This document shows positions 10,008-21,107 of a DNA stretch of 64,000 bases, piece after piece. The stretch lies in contig NZ_JAHKPR010000076.1 in NCBI RefSeq assembly GCF_018860585.1, positions 40,512 through 104,511 on the forward strand, in the 5' to 3' direction. Every line of letters starts with the position of its first letter. Positions within the stretch are counted from its first letter, which is position 1. The notes below the pieces were generated by a model. The model was not told the origin of the DNA and did no database searches. It saw nothing but the letters and a program-made list of their open reading frames with translations. The translations under genes were made by a program, and so were the position numbers. The DNA is from Colwellia sp. E2M01. GTDB lineage: Bacteria; Pseudomonadota; Gammaproteobacteria; Enterobacterales; Alteromonadaceae.

Positions 10008-10858
10008 TAGCTGTTCCCTTTTATTGTTTTTTTAGTGTTTGAGCCATTCTGACTAATTGCTGACTTTTGTTGTGCTAAATGGCCTACGTAAATCATTAAT
10101 ATCCCCGCTAAAATCATTGGAATACTTAATATTTGCCCTTTTGAAATGAAAGAGAAATATAAACCAAGGTGAGCATCAGGCTCGCGGAAAAACTCAACGA
10201 TACTTCTAAACACACCGTAACCAATTAAGAATACACCTGATGCTAACCCTAAACGATTAGTTTTACGGCTAATAAAGTATAAAATAGCAAAAAGTACTAC
10301 TCCTTCTAAAGCGAATTCATACAATTGTGACGGATGACGAGGCAGTTGTAACGGATCGGTAGGAAACACCATAGCCCATGGCACATCAGTCTCACGCCCC
10401 CAAAGCTCAGCATTAATAAAGTTACCTAAACGGCCCATACCTAAACCAATAGGTACGAGAGGCGCAACAAAATCACCTACCGTTAAAAAGGATTTATTGG
10501 TTTTACGAGCAAAAATAAATATAGCTAAAATAACCCCTAACAAACCACCATGGAATGACATTCCACCTTGCCATATTTCAAATAAATACAAAGGATCAGA
10601 TAAGAAATATTCAAACTGATAAAACAGCACGTAACCAACACGACCACCTAAAATAACACCTAAAAAACTGTAAAATAATAAATCACTTACTTGTTCACGT
10701 GTCCATTCACCTTTGCTGTTATCAGCGGCTTTATTTGCCAAAAACATAGCGGCAAGAAAACCAATTAAATACATAGCACCATACCAACGCAGTGATACTG
10801 GACCAATACTAAAAATAATTGGGTCTATTACAGGAAATTGTAAAAACTGATCTGTCAT
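10007..10858 (-). CDS. lgt: Prolipoprotein diacylglyceryl transferase
   Basis: Transfers diacylglycerol to the lipobox cysteine of prelipoproteins at the inner membrane. 283 residues with about seven membrane helices. The signature [14 protein letters not shown], the SFHGGLLG loop and the RHPSQLYE block are all present. The lgt-thyA pair is conserved across gammaproteobacteria. Confidence 0.96.
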   Translation of the reverse strand: MTDQFLQFPVIDPIIFSIGPVSLRWYGAMYLIGFLAAMFLANKAADNSKGEWTREQVSDLLFYSFLGVILGGRVGYVLFYQFEYFLSDPLYLFEIWQGGMSFHGGLLGVILAIFIFARKTNKSFLTVGDFVAPLVPIGLGMGRLGNFINAELWGRETDVPWAMVFPTDPLQLPRHPSQLYEFALEGVVLFAILYFISRKTNRLGLASGVFLIGYGVFRSIVEFFREPDAHLGLYFSFISKGQILSIPMILAGILMIYVGHLAQQKSAISQNGSNTKKTIKGNS

Positions 10859-10966
10859 TGCTTATCCGTCTCTTTAAGGGGGAATTTAAAATATAATTAG
10901 GTAATAACTTAGTTTGAGCTAATTAGTACATGAGTATTGGTTATTTGAACATTGTTTACTTGAACA

Positions 10967-10998
10967 CTGTTTATTGACAACATCATGTCAATAAACAG
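10967..10998. repeat. 13-bp inverted repeat between TSUP gene and lgt
   Basis: CTGTTTATTGACA and its exact complement are separated by 6 nt in the 217-bp gap upstream of lgt. No T run follows on either strand, so it may be an operator as easily as a terminator. Just upstream is a short imperfect repeat of TTGAACAYTGTTTA. Confidence 0.55.
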
Positions 10999-11075
10999 AC
11001 ATTTTCGTTATGGTTTACCATCTTTTTATCGAGCTAGTATACGTGTTTAAATATTAAATTTCTTCGTTAAAGCAC

Positions 11076-11879
11076 TTAACCGAGCATCATTTTTATTGCC
11101 ACAAAAATAAGAAACACTGCAAAAAACTTATTTAATGTTTTAACAGGTAATTTACTCGCAAGTTTAACTCCTATAGGCGCGACAAGCGATGAACTAACAA
11201 CAATACCAAATAAGGCTGGTAAGTAAATATAACCAATACTCCAATCAGGCAAGTTAGCTACATTCCAACCCGTGATAATGTAGCCAATAGAGCCAAATAG
11301 CGCAACCATAACCCCACAAGCAGTGGCAATACCAATAGCATGCCTTACCCGTAAACCAAAAAAACTCAAAGCAGGAACCAATATAGCACCACCAGCAATG
11401 CCCATTAAACTTGAGGTTATGCCAGTAATAAAGCTCAATAACTGCAACACATAAGCAGCAGGGAGCGATTTAACTTCGCTTACCTTACTGGCTTTTATTG
11501 ACAATAACATATAAACCGCAAGTAAAATAACCACGATAGAGAAAAAGTGAGTGAGTGTTTTTACAGAAAGCGAATCTGCAATAAAAGCGCCCATTAAAGC
11601 GCCAACAGCGACTAAAACCATTAACTGTTTTGCTAGCTGCCAAGGAATATTATGATTTTTATGATGTGCAAAAGCTGCACTTGTGGAAGTAATAACAATA
11701 GCTGCTAAAGAAGTACCAAGCGACATAGGAAAAATAATATCATTACTTACTCCTATCATAGGCAACAAATAAATAAGTGCGGGGACAATAATAAGGCCAC
11801 CACCGATTCCTAACAACCCAGCCAGAAAACCAACGATGCTGCCTAAGACAATACAAGAAATTAATACCGTTAAAATCAT
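11076..11879 (-). CDS. TSUP (TauE/SafE) family permease
   Basis: A 267-residue inner-membrane protein with about eight helices and two related halves. Each half has the glycine-rich motif of this family: FLAGLLGIGGGLIIVPAL and SSLMGIAGGAILVPALSF. TSUP proteins move sulfite, sulfonates or other small anions; no substrate can be read here. It stands between ptsP and lgt, the position such a gene often takes in marine relatives. Confidence 0.88.
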   Translation of the reverse strand: MILTVLISCIVLGSIVGFLAGLLGIGGGLIIVPALIYLLPMIGVSNDIIFPMSLGTSLAAIVITSTSAAFAHHKNHNIPWQLAKQLMVLVAVGALMGAFIADSLSVKTLTHFFSIVVILLAVYMLLSIKASKVSEVKSLPAAYVLQLLSFITGITSSLMGIAGGAILVPALSFFGLRVRHAIGIATACGVMVALFGSIGYIITGWNVANLPDWSIGYIYLPALFGIVVSSSLVAPIGVKLASKLPVKTLNKFFAVFLIFVAIKMMLG

Positions 11880-11979
11880 CTGCTGTGCGGAAAACCGCTC
11901 CCCAAAAGGTTATAAACTAGTTATTTCTATTACGTCAGATAAATGAAAGAATCTCTTTATTATGATAGGATAAGTGCGC

Positions 11980-14331
11980 TTAAAAACCAGCACGAATAAA
12001 ACCACCAAGCCCAAATATTTCAAGCTGTTCATTAAGATAGCTATGCACTTCTTTCGTTGTTGATAATGTTAACGTTTTATCTAATAAGTTTACTGCTTGT
12101 TCAAAAGTAATATGACGAATTACCCATTTGATACGTGGTACATTGTGACCATTCATACTTATTTTATCAAAGCCCATTGCTAATAATAAAATAGCGCCGG
12201 CTGGCTCTGAAGCTAACTCACCACACAAACTGATAGGGGTTAAATATTGTGCCGATTGCTTCGCTAAGCTATTTAAAGCACTTAATACCGCAGGATGAAA
12301 AGCATCGTATAAATTAGCCACTTGACTATTATTTCTGTCAACGGCTAATAAATATTGAGTAAGGTCATTACTACCCACCGAGAAAAAATCAACGCGTTTC
12401 GACAAAGCTTCCATTTGAAAAATTACCGATGGAACTTCTAACATAATACCTATTTTAGGGCGAGTTAACGCAGCAGAAACCGCTTTAGCTTTTTGTTGTG
12501 CCTGAAGTAATGTTAACTGATTTTGGCTGTTATTAGACATTAACTCATTGGCAATATCAGTGGTTAATTCAACTTTTAACTCAAAAAATGCCTGATTGAT
12601 TAACCTAACCGCTTCATCAACTTCCTCAACACTTGAGATCATCGGCAACATAATTTCTAAGTTATTCAAACCTTGATTAGCGCGTAACATGGCTCTAACT
12701 TGCACAAGAAATATTTCAGGATGATCTAAGGTTATTCTAATGCCACGCCAGCCAAGAAAGGGGTTTTCCTCAGTAATAGGAAAATAAGGTAGTGACTTAT
12801 CGCCACCAACATCCAATGTACGCATGGTCACGCCATGTTTTGGAAACGCTTGTAATACTTTACGATAAATCTGTGTTTGCTCTTGCTCTGAAGGGAAACA
12901 ACTACGTGTCATAAACGGGATTTCAGTACGATACAAACCAATACCTAAAGCGCCCAGTTTAGCTGAGTGTTCAAAACCTGCTGATAACCCGGCATTGAGT
13001 AACACTTCAATAGCTCTTCCATCTTGCGTTATGCATGGCAAATCTGCCACTTCCATAACTTTATTGGTTAGCTCTTCTTCTTGGTTGAGTAAATATTCGT
13101 ATTCTTGTTTTAACGTGTCGTTAGGGTTGATAAATAACTGACCGCTATAACCATCAATAATTGCCTGCTGTTGGTGTAACTGGCTCAATACAACGGCATT
13201 TACTCCCATAACAGCTGGCAAGCCTAATGAACGTGCAATAATAGCGGCATGGGAGTTATTAGAGCCTGATAGCGAAATAATTCCTAACAAACCTTGATGT
13301 TGATATTGCGCAACCATTGAAGCACTGACATCTTGAGCAAGTAAAATAAATTGTTGAGGTAATGTTAATTCTTCTTGAGATTGCTGCTGAAGGTGTACTA
13401 GCAAACGCGTGCCTAAATCACGTATATCACTAGCACGCTCGCGAAAATAACTGTCGTCTAATGCTTCAAATTGACTAATATAATGTTCAATTACTAATTT
13501 AAGAGCACTGTCTGCACGCCAGCCTTCATTAATTTTAGCAGTAATCTCTTGCCCTAAATTTGCTTGTTCTAATAACTGTTTATAAACATCAAAAATAGCT
13601 AAGCTATCATCATTAATCGTTTCACTAAGTTTATTACTTAATTGATTAAACTCTTGACGGGTATTTTCAACAGCTTGTTCAAAACGTAATAATTGATTGT
13701 TGGTATCATCAGATTTTTTTAATGATATAGCAGCGAGATCGGCTTGCGGCTGACATACAACAATTTCACTTAACGCAATACCTGGAGAGCCAGCAATACC
13801 ATGTAGTTGTTTAACTCCTTGGTTTCTCTCTTCTTGTTGATTAAGCAAGCTTTTAATTTCAGCATTCGCTAAGGCGTTTGCTAATTGCGCACTCAAGGTA
13901 ACTAAAAAGGCCTCGTCATTTTCGGTAAACAACCGAGACTCTGTTTGTTGTACCGACAAAATACCAATAACTTTTCGTTGATGAATTATGGGGGTGCCAA
14001 GAAAAGCATTAAAGTCATCTTCTTCAACTTCAGGGGCATGAATAAAGTCTTGATGTTTATGGGCGTCAGATATATTTAACGGCTCTTCACGTTGACCAAC
14101 TAAACCAATTAAGCCTTCAGAAAAGCCTATACAGGTTTGCCCTTGTGAGCCCTTAGCTAAACCGTCAGATGCCATTAATACAAAGTGTTGCTGATTATAA
14201 TCGGCAAGATAAATTGAACAACAATCCGTTGCCATCGCTTTTTTTACGCTAGTTACTATACGTTCAAGCGCAACTTGCAACTCTGCTTCTTGGCTAAACT
14301 CCAAGACGATACGGCGTAAAGTAGTTAACAT
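11980..14331 (-). CDS. ptsP: Phosphoenolpyruvate-protein phosphotransferase PtsP (EI-Ntr)
   Basis: First enzyme of the nitrogen-related phosphotransferase chain; it passes phosphate from PEP to NPr. An N-terminal GAF sensor domain (about 1-165) precedes the PTS enzyme I part. The phosphorylated histidine is H361 in GSNNSHAAIIARS. The PEP-binding barrel motifs LYRTEIPFM, LGWRGIR, EVPSV and SVGSNDLTQYLLAVDR follow, and CGELAS is near the C-terminus. 783 residues against 748 in E. coli. It lies downstream of rppH as in E. coli, but a hairpin separates the two. Confidence 0.95.
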   Translation of the reverse strand: MLTTLRRIVLEFSQEAELQVALERIVTSVKKAMATDCCSIYLADYNQQHFVLMASDGLAKGSQGQTCIGFSEGLIGLVGQREEPLNISDAHKHQDFIHAPEVEEDDFNAFLGTPIIHQRKVIGILSVQQTESRLFTENDEAFLVTLSAQLANALANAEIKSLLNQQEERNQGVKQLHGIAGSPGIALSEIVVCQPQADLAAISLKKSDDTNNQLLRFEQAVENTRQEFNQLSNKLSETINDDSLAIFDVYKQLLEQANLGQEITAKINEGWRADSALKLVIEHYISQFEALDDSYFRERASDIRDLGTRLLVHLQQQSQEELTLPQQFILLAQDVSASMVAQYQHQGLLGIISLSGSNNSHAAIIARSLGLPAVMGVNAVVLSQLHQQQAIIDGYSGQLFINPNDTLKQEYEYLLNQEEELTNKVMEVADLPCITQDGRAIEVLLNAGLSAGFEHSAKLGALGIGLYRTEIPFMTRSCFPSEQEQTQIYRKVLQAFPKHGVTMRTLDVGGDKSLPYFPITEENPFLGWRGIRITLDHPEIFLVQVRAMLRANQGLNNLEIMLPMISSVEEVDEAVRLINQAFFELKVELTTDIANELMSNNSQNQLTLLQAQQKAKAVSAALTRPKIGIMLEVPSVIFQMEALSKRVDFFSVGSNDLTQYLLAVDRNNSQVANLYDAFHPAVLSALNSLAKQSAQYLTPISLCGELASEPAGAILLLAMGFDKISMNGHNVPRIKWVIRHITFEQAVNLLDKTLTLSTTKEVHSYLNEQLEIFGLGGFIRAGF

Positions 14332-14452
14332 TCTATTCCTTTGCGATGACTATAATTGAGCCAAGGTGTACTTTAGCACTTTCTTATTGAGTGCTTTGTA
14401 GTAAATAATTTAGTGAGTAAATATACCCGACTAATATTAAAGCTTGTAAATA

Positions 14453-14478
14453 AATAGCCCACAATAAAGTGGGCTATT
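14453..14478. terminator. Hairpin between rppH and ptsP
   Basis: AATAGCCCAC and its exact complement enclose a 6-nt loop in the 211-bp rppH-ptsP gap. The T tract is weak on the minus strand, so termination may be partial. Promoter positions for ptsP were not identified. Confidence 0.55.
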
Positions 14479-14542
14479 AGGATTCTTAACGCGAATCTTC
14501 AATCATAATAATAATTAATGTTTTTTATTAACAATAAAAAAT

Positions 14543-15073
14543 TTAAGCCCGACGTTTACGACGTTCTGGACGCCTTTCGTACGTTAACGGTAAAGCATAA
14601 CTAGCGAACTCTTTCATGACCTTACGATAAACATCACGCTTAAAAGAAACTACCTGTCTCACTGGATACCAGTAACTTACCCATCGCCAATCATCAAACT
14701 CAGGATGCGAACTATGTAGTAAATCAACAGATGATTCAGCAGACGTTAATTTTAATAAAAACCATTTTTGTTTTTGACCAACACAAACAGGTTTAGAGTC
14801 ATGTCTAATATAACGCTTTGGTAATCTATATTTTAACCAATGTTTGGTTGAAGCAACAATTTTCACGTGTTCAGGTTTTAAGCCAACTTCTTCATGTAAC
14901 TCTCGATACATAGTTTCTTCAGCTGATTCACCTTCATCAACACCACCTTGTGGATATTGCCATGAATGTTGTCCAAACCGTCTTGCCCAAAATACTTGTC
15001 CCCTGTCATTAATTATTACTATGCCGACGTTGGCGCGATAGCCTTCGGCATCGATCACAGGAACTCCTGACAA
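14543..15073 (-). CDS. rppH: RNA pyrophosphohydrolase
   Basis: Removes pyrophosphate from triphosphorylated mRNA 5' ends and so starts RNase E-dependent decay. 176 residues. The start [20 protein letters not shown] and the motif [18 protein letters not shown] are RppH hallmarks; the Nudix box spans about 43-65 (REL.EEVGL). The C-terminal tail is arginine-rich (RRPERRKRR), suitable for RNA contact. Divergent from mutH, the arrangement also seen in enterobacteria. Confidence 0.96.
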   Translation of the reverse strand: MSGVPVIDAEGYRANVGIVIINDRGQVFWARRFGQHSWQYPQGGVDEGESAEETMYRELHEEVGLKPEHVKIVASTKHWLKYRLPKRYIRHDSKPVCVGQKQKWFLLKLTSAESSVDLLHSSHPEFDDWRWVSYWYPVRQVVSFKRDVYRKVMKEFASYALPLTYERRPERRKRRA

Positions 15074-15209
15074 TATATATAATACTTACTTCAATTCAAT
15101 CATATTAACGGCTATTGGGCAAATGATTACTTTGATTTTTTTAGCAAATCTATGATAATAATGGTTAACTTACTTTAGAAAATACCTGCAAGCTTATTTA
15201 ACTTCCTAT

Positions 15210-15878
15210 ATGAACATTCCCTCCTCAGAACAAGAGCTGATCAATAGAGCGACAAACCTTGCTGGTTTAACCTTAGGTGAAATAGCCGAGCAAGCAGGTA
15301 TTGCCGTACCAAAAGATTTAACCCGTAATAAAGGTTGGATAGGCTTGTTACTAGAACACGTTTTAGGTGCTAGTGCCAGTTCAAGACCTGAGCCAGACTT
15401 TCCTCACTTAGGCATTGAGTTAAAGACCTTACCTATAAATGAGCAGGCTAAACCGCTTGAAACAACCTTTGTTAGTGTCGCCCCTTTAACAGGCCTTGTG
15501 GGTATAAACTGGCATAATTGTTACGTGCGTAAAAAGTTAGCGCGGGTACTTTGGGTGCCTATTATTACCGACAAAGCAGCACCAATTAGCGAGCGTTTAG
15601 TCGGAACGCCTTTTTTATGGTCACCCAATGCTGAAGAAGAAGCTCTACTCGCGCAAGATTGGCAAGAATTAACTGATATGATAGTGCTAGGCGAAGTGGA
15701 AAATATTCACGGTAAACATGGCCAAGTGATGCAGTTAAGACCTAAAGCAGCAAACAGTAAAGCTAAAACGCAAGCGTTTGATAAAAAAGGCAAACCTTTT
15801 ATGACATTACCCAGAGGCTTTTATCTCAAAATTAACTTTACCCAAGGTTTGTTACATCGCTATTTACGAATAAACTAA
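15210..15878 (+). CDS. mutH: DNA mismatch repair endonuclease MutH
   Basis: Nicks the unmethylated strand at hemimethylated GATC sites during mismatch repair. 222 residues. The catalytic D-(X)n-E-X-K set is visible in [15 protein letters not shown] near residue 67-78. The basic C-terminal half ([17 protein letters not shown]) matches the family. Presence of MutH implies Dam methylation in this organism. Confidence 0.95.
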   Translation: MNIPSSEQELINRATNLAGLTLGEIAEQAGIAVPKDLTRNKGWIGLLLEHVLGASASSRPEPDFPHLGIELKTLPINEQAKPLETTFVSVAPLTGLVGINWHNCYVRKKLARVLWVPIITDKAAPISERLVGTPFLWSPNAEEEALLAQDWQELTDMIVLGEVENIHGKHGQVMQLRPKAANSKAKTQAFDKKGKPFMTLPRGFYLKINFTQGLLHRYLRIN

Positions 15879-15911
15879 AACAAGATAAACAATTAAAACT
15901 GAAATAAGTAA

Positions 15912-16880
15912 TTAAAGTTGAGATACCTTTATTGTTTGGCTAATAGTCACCGTTTTACCTGCCGGTAATGTTTGCCATTGGGTATTGGCCGCCTCTAAAC
16001 AAACATACTCTTGTTCACCATGATCGTGAACATCAGCCATAGAGTTTGCTAATTCAGTACCTGGATTCCATAACACCCACTGCTGACAATGTGTACTCAC
16101 TATATCAATTCTTCGCTGCCACTGACTGTCAATGAGACTCATCTTATCACTACTATGATATACGCGGTCTATCTCACCAACACAACTTACAGACTGTTGT
16201 TGCACATTGGATTTGCCTGTTACTTTATCGTCATATTCAACACCAGTTAACGCAGGAATAGTAATATTTTCAGGATTACTAACGCTAAAATAACTATGCA
16301 GAGCAGCCGAGTAATGTGTATCTTCTTTACTATGGTTACTCATCGCTAATGTTTGTTCAAAGTTTTTACCAAAAAATAGTGTCTGAGTTAATTGGTAAGC
16401 ATTTGGCCAAAGTGGATGTTGGTTTTCACCGACTAAAGTTAAAACCAGGGTAACACCTTGCTCGTCAGCACTCACATCTGTAACTGTCCACGGTAACTGT
16501 CGAGCAAAGCCATGATTCACAGAGGCCGATAGTAATGGCTCTGTTTCGGTAATATTAACCTTTGATTTTTCCTCTGCGTCTAACGGTGGTGTTGCCATCG
16601 ATTGAAGTTCAGGTCTTTTATACGGACCAAACCAAGGCCAACACAGTGGTATGCCACCTCGAATTGCTTTACCTTTTTGGTAACTTGCTTGTTCGCTTAA
16701 CCAAAAAATATCTTTATGCCCCGTTGGGGTAAAACTTAAAACATGACCACCATATAAGCTAACAACTGCAGTACAATGCGCATGCGTAATAGTAAGTGCT
16801 TGATGGCTATCTCCCTCATTTTGACTTAATACTCGCGTGGTGACTTTAGTAAAAGGGTTTTCTAACAAACTTTTAGTCAT
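15912..16880 (-). CDS. D-hexose-6-phosphate mutarotase, YeaD type
   Basis: A 322-residue aldose-1-epimerase-superfamily protein. The motifs GGIPLCWPWFGP, SVNHGFARQLPW, ALHSYFSVSN and YVCLEAAN match the YeaD/Ymr099c group, which interconverts the anomers of glucose-6-phosphate. The conserved histidines and the glutamate of the last motif are present. Monocistronic. Confidence 0.9.
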   Translation of the reverse strand: MTKSLLENPFTKVTTRVLSQNEGDSHQALTITHAHCTAVVSLYGGHVLSFTPTGHKDIFWLSEQASYQKGKAIRGGIPLCWPWFGPYKRPELQSMATPPLDAEEKSKVNITETEPLLSASVNHGFARQLPWTVTDVSADEQGVTLVLTLVGENQHPLWPNAYQLTQTLFFGKNFEQTLAMSNHSKEDTHYSAALHSYFSVSNPENITIPALTGVEYDDKVTGKSNVQQQSVSCVGEIDRVYHSSDKMSLIDSQWQRRIDIVSTHCQQWVLWNPGTELANSMADVHDHGEQEYVCLEAANTQWQTLPAGKTVTISQTIKVSQL

Positions 16881-16941
16881 GACGTATTTTCCTGCTATTT
16901 AATAGATTACTGTTGAATTTAAATAAGAATAAAAAGGTACT

Positions 16942-19146
16942 TTACCAATTTTTACCTACCGATAAGAAAAAGCTATACTCCCCATCTGTGGCCAGACCAA
17001 CACCTAAAGCAGCAGGGCCAACACTAGTATCAGTGCCAAAATAAACACTACCTGAATATATTAATTCATTAATATTAATTTTTTCATCAACATTCCAGAC
17101 ATTGCCGGCTTCTAAGCTAGTACCTAAATACAACGGTAAGTCTAAACCGCCGGGTACATCTTGCCCTAAATCATATTGATAAACAGCCGCAGCAAATGCC
17201 GAATGAACACCAAGTAACGCATCTTCTTGATAGCCCGAAAGATTTAAAAAACCGCCCAATTCAGTTACATGAATATTAAAAGGGTTTTCATTTTTAAGGG
17301 TTGTAAACGATGTAATCCCAACAAAAGTATGGCCCCCAATACCTACAGCGCCACGCCAGTTAAAGGTTAGCCTTAAGGTTTCATCGTCTTCCTCAAGTGC
17401 TAAACCTTGATCATATTTATCTTTTAACCACTGTAATTCTATATGTAATTGGTTGCCAGATGTGGGGAAGTTAATACTATTTAATGTATCATATCCATAA
17501 GCAATGAATGTACCTGCACTCTCATACCCTAAACGACCAGCGCCAACAATATCAACCGAAAGCTCCCCTTTTTCAGCAATAGCACCGACTTCAAAAATAC
17601 CTTTAAAAGAGTAATCGTAACCTAAAGCTAATGTCGCTCGATAGAAGTCATTTTTTAATTCGTCTCGTTCACTTGTTTTTTCCCACTTATCTTGGGCAAA
17701 AGCTAAACGAGCACGAGTATAAAGATCAGGCTCTCTTAAGAAAGGTTGATGAAACTCTGTCGATAATGCAACCTCCCAACCTAATTCAATCTCATTTAAC
17801 CAACGACCACCATAGCTGTTCATATCGGTTAATAAATAGGACATATTTATTGTGGCAATAGAGCGATCAGAAAAGTCTGTTCGCAGATTAAAACCAAAAT
17901 CAAAGTAATTAGGCCCCCAAGATTTAGCTTTAGTATGCAAGGTGATAATTCGACCCGCTTCAGTGTTTATGAAATCAACGGTTACCTGTTCAAATTTATC
18001 TAATGCAAAAACCCTATTAATGGCAGCATTTAATTCGTCTTTAGATAGTGCTTTATTTAACTCAACATCAAAGTATTGGAGTATAACTTTGTTCTCTACT
18101 TTGGAATTATTTTCAACATTAATAGCGATAATTTTTGCTGAAAACTCATTGCGAAATTTTTGATTTTTTAATTTTTTATTAGCTTGGTATGCCTGATAAT
18201 CGTCATCGCTTAGTGAGTAATTATTTAATATTGATAACTGGGCTCTTGCAGCTTCTTCTCCTAATGCTAAGGCTTTAGGCATAATAGACCAATCTGCGGT
18301 CCCTAATAAATCAATCGCGGGACGTAATAAAACATCTTTATCCGTTAATAATTTTTTTTGCGTTAAGCTAGTATTATTAGTCAATATAGTGGAAAGCTGA
18401 TTAACTACTGAAACCGTACTGGTTAATTCACTTTGAGCAACTAAAGGGGAGCCGATATCAACTGCAATAATAATATCTGCACCCATAGCTTTCGCTACAT
18501 CAACCGGCATATTATTAGTAATCCCTCCATCAACTAACATTTGCCCATCAATTTCAACTGCAGCAACAATCCCCGGTATAGCAGCCGACGCATTCATTGC
18601 GCGATTAATACTACCAGAGTCAAGCACGACCATTTCTGCTGTCGCAATATTAGAAGCTACGGCACGGTATGGAATAGCAAGATCATCAAAACTCGTAAAT
18701 ACACCCACCACATCAGTTGATGTTTGTATTAATTGGTAGGCTGTTTGCCCTAATAAGAGTCCATGAGGCACTTTAAATTCAGCGTCGCTATAACCTAAGC
18801 GAATACCTAAATTATACATATCTCGGTGTTGTTTATTGATATAAGACAACGATTCTCTTGGGATACTGTCAGAAAAACCATCTGACCAACTCAAGCCAAG
18901 CATGGTGGTTTCAATATCTTCAATGCTATAGCCCAATGCGTACATACCACCAACATAAGCACCAATACTTGTACCAGCAATATAATCCACTGGAATATTA
19001 TGCGCTTCTAACTCCTTGATAACGCCAATATGAGCGGCGCCTTTTGCACCACCACCACTGAGCACTAATCCTATTTTTTCGCGTGCTTCAATGGCAAAGC
19101 TAAAAGCTAATACATAAAGCAATATAAAATAAAAAATATAACGCAT
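16942..19146 (-). CDS. Patatin-like phospholipase with outer-membrane barrel (type Vd-like)
   Basis: 734 residues from the chosen start, which begins directly at a signal peptide (MRYIFYFILLYVLAFSFA). An upstream GTG at 19191 in the same frame would add a non-signal-like stretch. The patatin domain has the oxyanion loop SGGGAKGAAHIG (about 30-41), the nucleophile serine in AGTSIG (S60) and the DGG of the catalytic dyad. A POTRA-like linker and a C-terminal D15/Omp85-type beta barrel follow, ending in a strand with a terminal aromatic residue. This order matches PlpD-type proteins, which carry their own lipase to the surface. Confidence 0.88.
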   Translation of the reverse strand: MRYIFYFILLYVLAFSFAIEAREKIGLVLSGGGAKGAAHIGVIKELEAHNIPVDYIAGTSIGAYVGGMYALGYSIEDIETTMLGLSWSDGFSDSIPRESLSYINKQHRDMYNLGIRLGYSDAEFKVPHGLLLGQTAYQLIQTSTDVVGVFTSFDDLAIPYRAVASNIATAEMVVLDSGSINRAMNASAAIPGIVAAVEIDGQMLVDGGITNNMPVDVAKAMGADIIIAVDIGSPLVAQSELTSTVSVVNQLSTILTNNTSLTQKKLLTDKDVLLRPAIDLLGTADWSIMPKALALGEEAARAQLSILNNYSLSDDDYQAYQANKKLKNQKFRNEFSAKIIAINVENNSKVENKVILQYFDVELNKALSKDELNAAINRVFALDKFEQVTVDFINTEAGRIITLHTKAKSWGPNYFDFGFNLRTDFSDRSIATINMSYLLTDMNSYGGRWLNEIELGWEVALSTEFHQPFLREPDLYTRARLAFAQDKWEKTSERDELKNDFYRATLALGYDYSFKGIFEVGAIAEKGELSVDIVGAGRLGYESAGTFIAYGYDTLNSINFPTSGNQLHIELQWLKDKYDQGLALEEDDETLRLTFNWRGAVGIGGHTFVGITSFTTLKNENPFNIHVTELGGFLNLSGYQEDALLGVHSAFAAAVYQYDLGQDVPGGLDLPLYLGTSLEAGNVWNVDEKININELIYSGSVYFGTDTSVGPAALGVGLATDGEYSFFLSVGKNW

Positions 19147-19328
19147 AAAGGCACTTAAAAAGTAGTTAGTTGGATATGGGCGGCGACACACCTAAACAGG
19201 CATCGCAGAGACTTTCGAGGTACAGGGTACAGATAGTACAACAAAATTAACGCAAACAAAATGGATATGCTGTGGCTAAAGGGGAACAAAGTAGGAACAG
19301 GCAGAAAAAATCTAGGTACAAAGACTAA

Positions 19329-19958
19329 TTACTTTTTACCCTTACAAAATAATAAGAGTAATAGACTTTTTATTTTTCGATGACGAAAAGCTAATAAAAT
19401 AATCGTCAGCAGAATATAAAGCATAGGGGATATTAGCTCGGACTTAACTGACCAATAAAAATGTACTGCAACTAAAATCACAATAAGGTAATTAAAATTA
19501 TGCAATTTTTGCCAAGACGCTCCCATTTTTCGCCTCAAAGCATTATGAGACGTTATCGCCAATAAAGTTAGCAACACAAACGCCGCCATACCAATAGAGA
19601 TATACGGGCGTTTAACAACCTCATTAAAAAAAAGTGACCAGGCAAACTGTAAATCAAAAGAAATAAAATTTAATACATGAAATAAAGCATAACTAAAAGC
19701 GTATAAGCCAAGTAAACGTCTAACTTGTAATAAATATCCTTGTTTCAATATTTTTGCTAACGGGGTAACCAATAAGGTAATTAATAATAAGTTAAAAGCA
19801 CCAATACCAGTAAAATGAATAACCCGCTGTACCGGATCGGCACTTAATTGATCCGTAAACGCCAAATAATAAAGATTTAATAATGGTAATAGTGCTGAAA
19901 GGTGAATAATAACTTTTAGTAAAAGGACTTTAGTTGATGTTTTTAGCTTAGCGTTCAT
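19329..19958 (-). CDS. msrQ: MsrQ heme-binding subunit of MsrPQ
   Basis: A 209-residue membrane protein with about six helices, of the ferric-reductase-like YedZ family. It feeds electrons from the quinone pool to MsrP. Conserved histidines in the helices (for example FALFHVLNF and KLHNFNYLIV) are candidate heme ligands. It lies 38 bp downstream of msrP. Confidence 0.93.
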   Translation of the reverse strand: MNAKLKTSTKVLLLKVIIHLSALLPLLNLYYLAFTDQLSADPVQRVIHFTGIGAFNLLLITLLVTPLAKILKQGYLLQVRRLLGLYAFSYALFHVLNFISFDLQFAWSLFFNEVVKRPYISIGMAAFVLLTLLAITSHNALRRKMGASWQKLHNFNYLIVILVAVHFYWSVKSELISPMLYILLTIILLAFRHRKIKSLLLLLFCKGKK

Positions 19959-19996
19959 TGACTTGATTCCAATTACTAATAGTCATAACTATTATT

Positions 19997-21016
19997 CTAA
20001 TAATACTTGCTTAAATCCATACCTTTATAGAGGTGAGCGACTTGTTCACCATAACCATTAAACGGTAATGTTTCTATGCGGTTGCGAGCAAACAAACCGC
20101 CAGAGGTAATACGCCTTTCACTTGCTTGACTCCACCTTGGGTGATCGTGATTTGGATTGACATTAGCATAAAAGCCATATTCATTAGGCGCTAATTGTTG
20201 CCAGGTCGTTTTCGGCTGCTTACTGACTAACTTAATAGAGACGATTGATTTAATGCTTTTAAAACCATATTTCCACGGTACAACTAAACGTATGGGTGCA
20301 CCATTTTGCGGTGGTAAGGTTTTACCGTATAAACCAACGCTCATCAAGGTTAGCGGGTTCATTGCTTCATCGAGTCGTAAGCCTTCAACATAAGGATAAG
20401 AAATACCCCCACCTAAACGTCTGTCTGCTTGTCCTGGCATTTGTTTGGGGTCATACAAGGTTTCAAACTGTACGTACTTAGCTGATGAATTAGGAACTAC
20501 TTTCTTTAATAACTCAGCTAAAGAAAAGCCAATCCAAGGAACAACCATTGACCATGTTTCCACACAGCGCAGTCGATAAATTCGCTCTTCTAATGCAAAC
20601 ATTTTAGTTAAATCATCGTAATCTAACATTATCGGTTTTTCACACTCACCGGAAATAGTAAGTTGCCATGGATCAACATTAAAATTTTGTGCTAATTCTG
20701 CAGGCTGATTTTTTTGCGCGCCAAATTCATAAAAATTATTATGCGTAATAATTTTATTTTCTGGGGTTTTAATTAAAGATTGATTCTTTGTATCGGTGGT
20801 AAATTTCAGCTCCGTGGTTTTGAACACGGTATCTTTTTTAGCAGGTGCACTGTCAAAAAAACCTGCTTGAGCATTTTTAGCGATGGCAGAGCTAAGTATA
20901 GCGCCTGCTCCTAAAAAACCCATATTTTTAACCAGTTGACGACGTTGTAAATAAACAGACTCGTCTGTAACGTCAGAGGCTTTCAGTTGGTCTTTATTTT
21001 TGAACTTTATTAACAT
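19997..21016 (-). CDS. msrP: MsrP molybdopterin catalytic subunit, methionine sulfoxide reductase
   Basis: Repairs oxidised methionines in periplasmic proteins. 339 residues with a Tat signal ([17 protein letters not shown]; twin arginine around residue 26). The molybdenum-ligand cysteine is in [15 protein letters not shown], and the cofactor-binding motifs [18 protein letters not shown] and [12 protein letters not shown] are intact. Forms one operon with msrQ. Confidence 0.95.
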   Translation of the reverse strand: MLIKFKNKDQLKASDVTDESVYLQRRQLVKNMGFLGAGAILSSAIAKNAQAGFFDSAPAKKDTVFKTTELKFTTDTKNQSLIKTPENKIITHNNFYEFGAQKNQPAELAQNFNVDPWQLTISGECEKPIMLDYDDLTKMFALEERIYRLRCVETWSMVVPWIGFSLAELLKKVVPNSSAKYVQFETLYDPKQMPGQADRRLGGGISYPYVEGLRLDEAMNPLTLMSVGLYGKTLPPQNGAPIRLVVPWKYGFKSIKSIVSIKLVSKQPKTTWQQLAPNEYGFYANVNPNHDHPRWSQASERRITSGGLFARNRIETLPFNGYGEQVAHLYKGMDLSKYY

Positions 21017-21107
21017 AAAAGTGCCTACTCGGTTTCATCTAGAATTTAAATCAAGTGATTAACCTAATAGACACGTTGAACTGATAAATAATTTCAAAGC
21101 AAAGTAT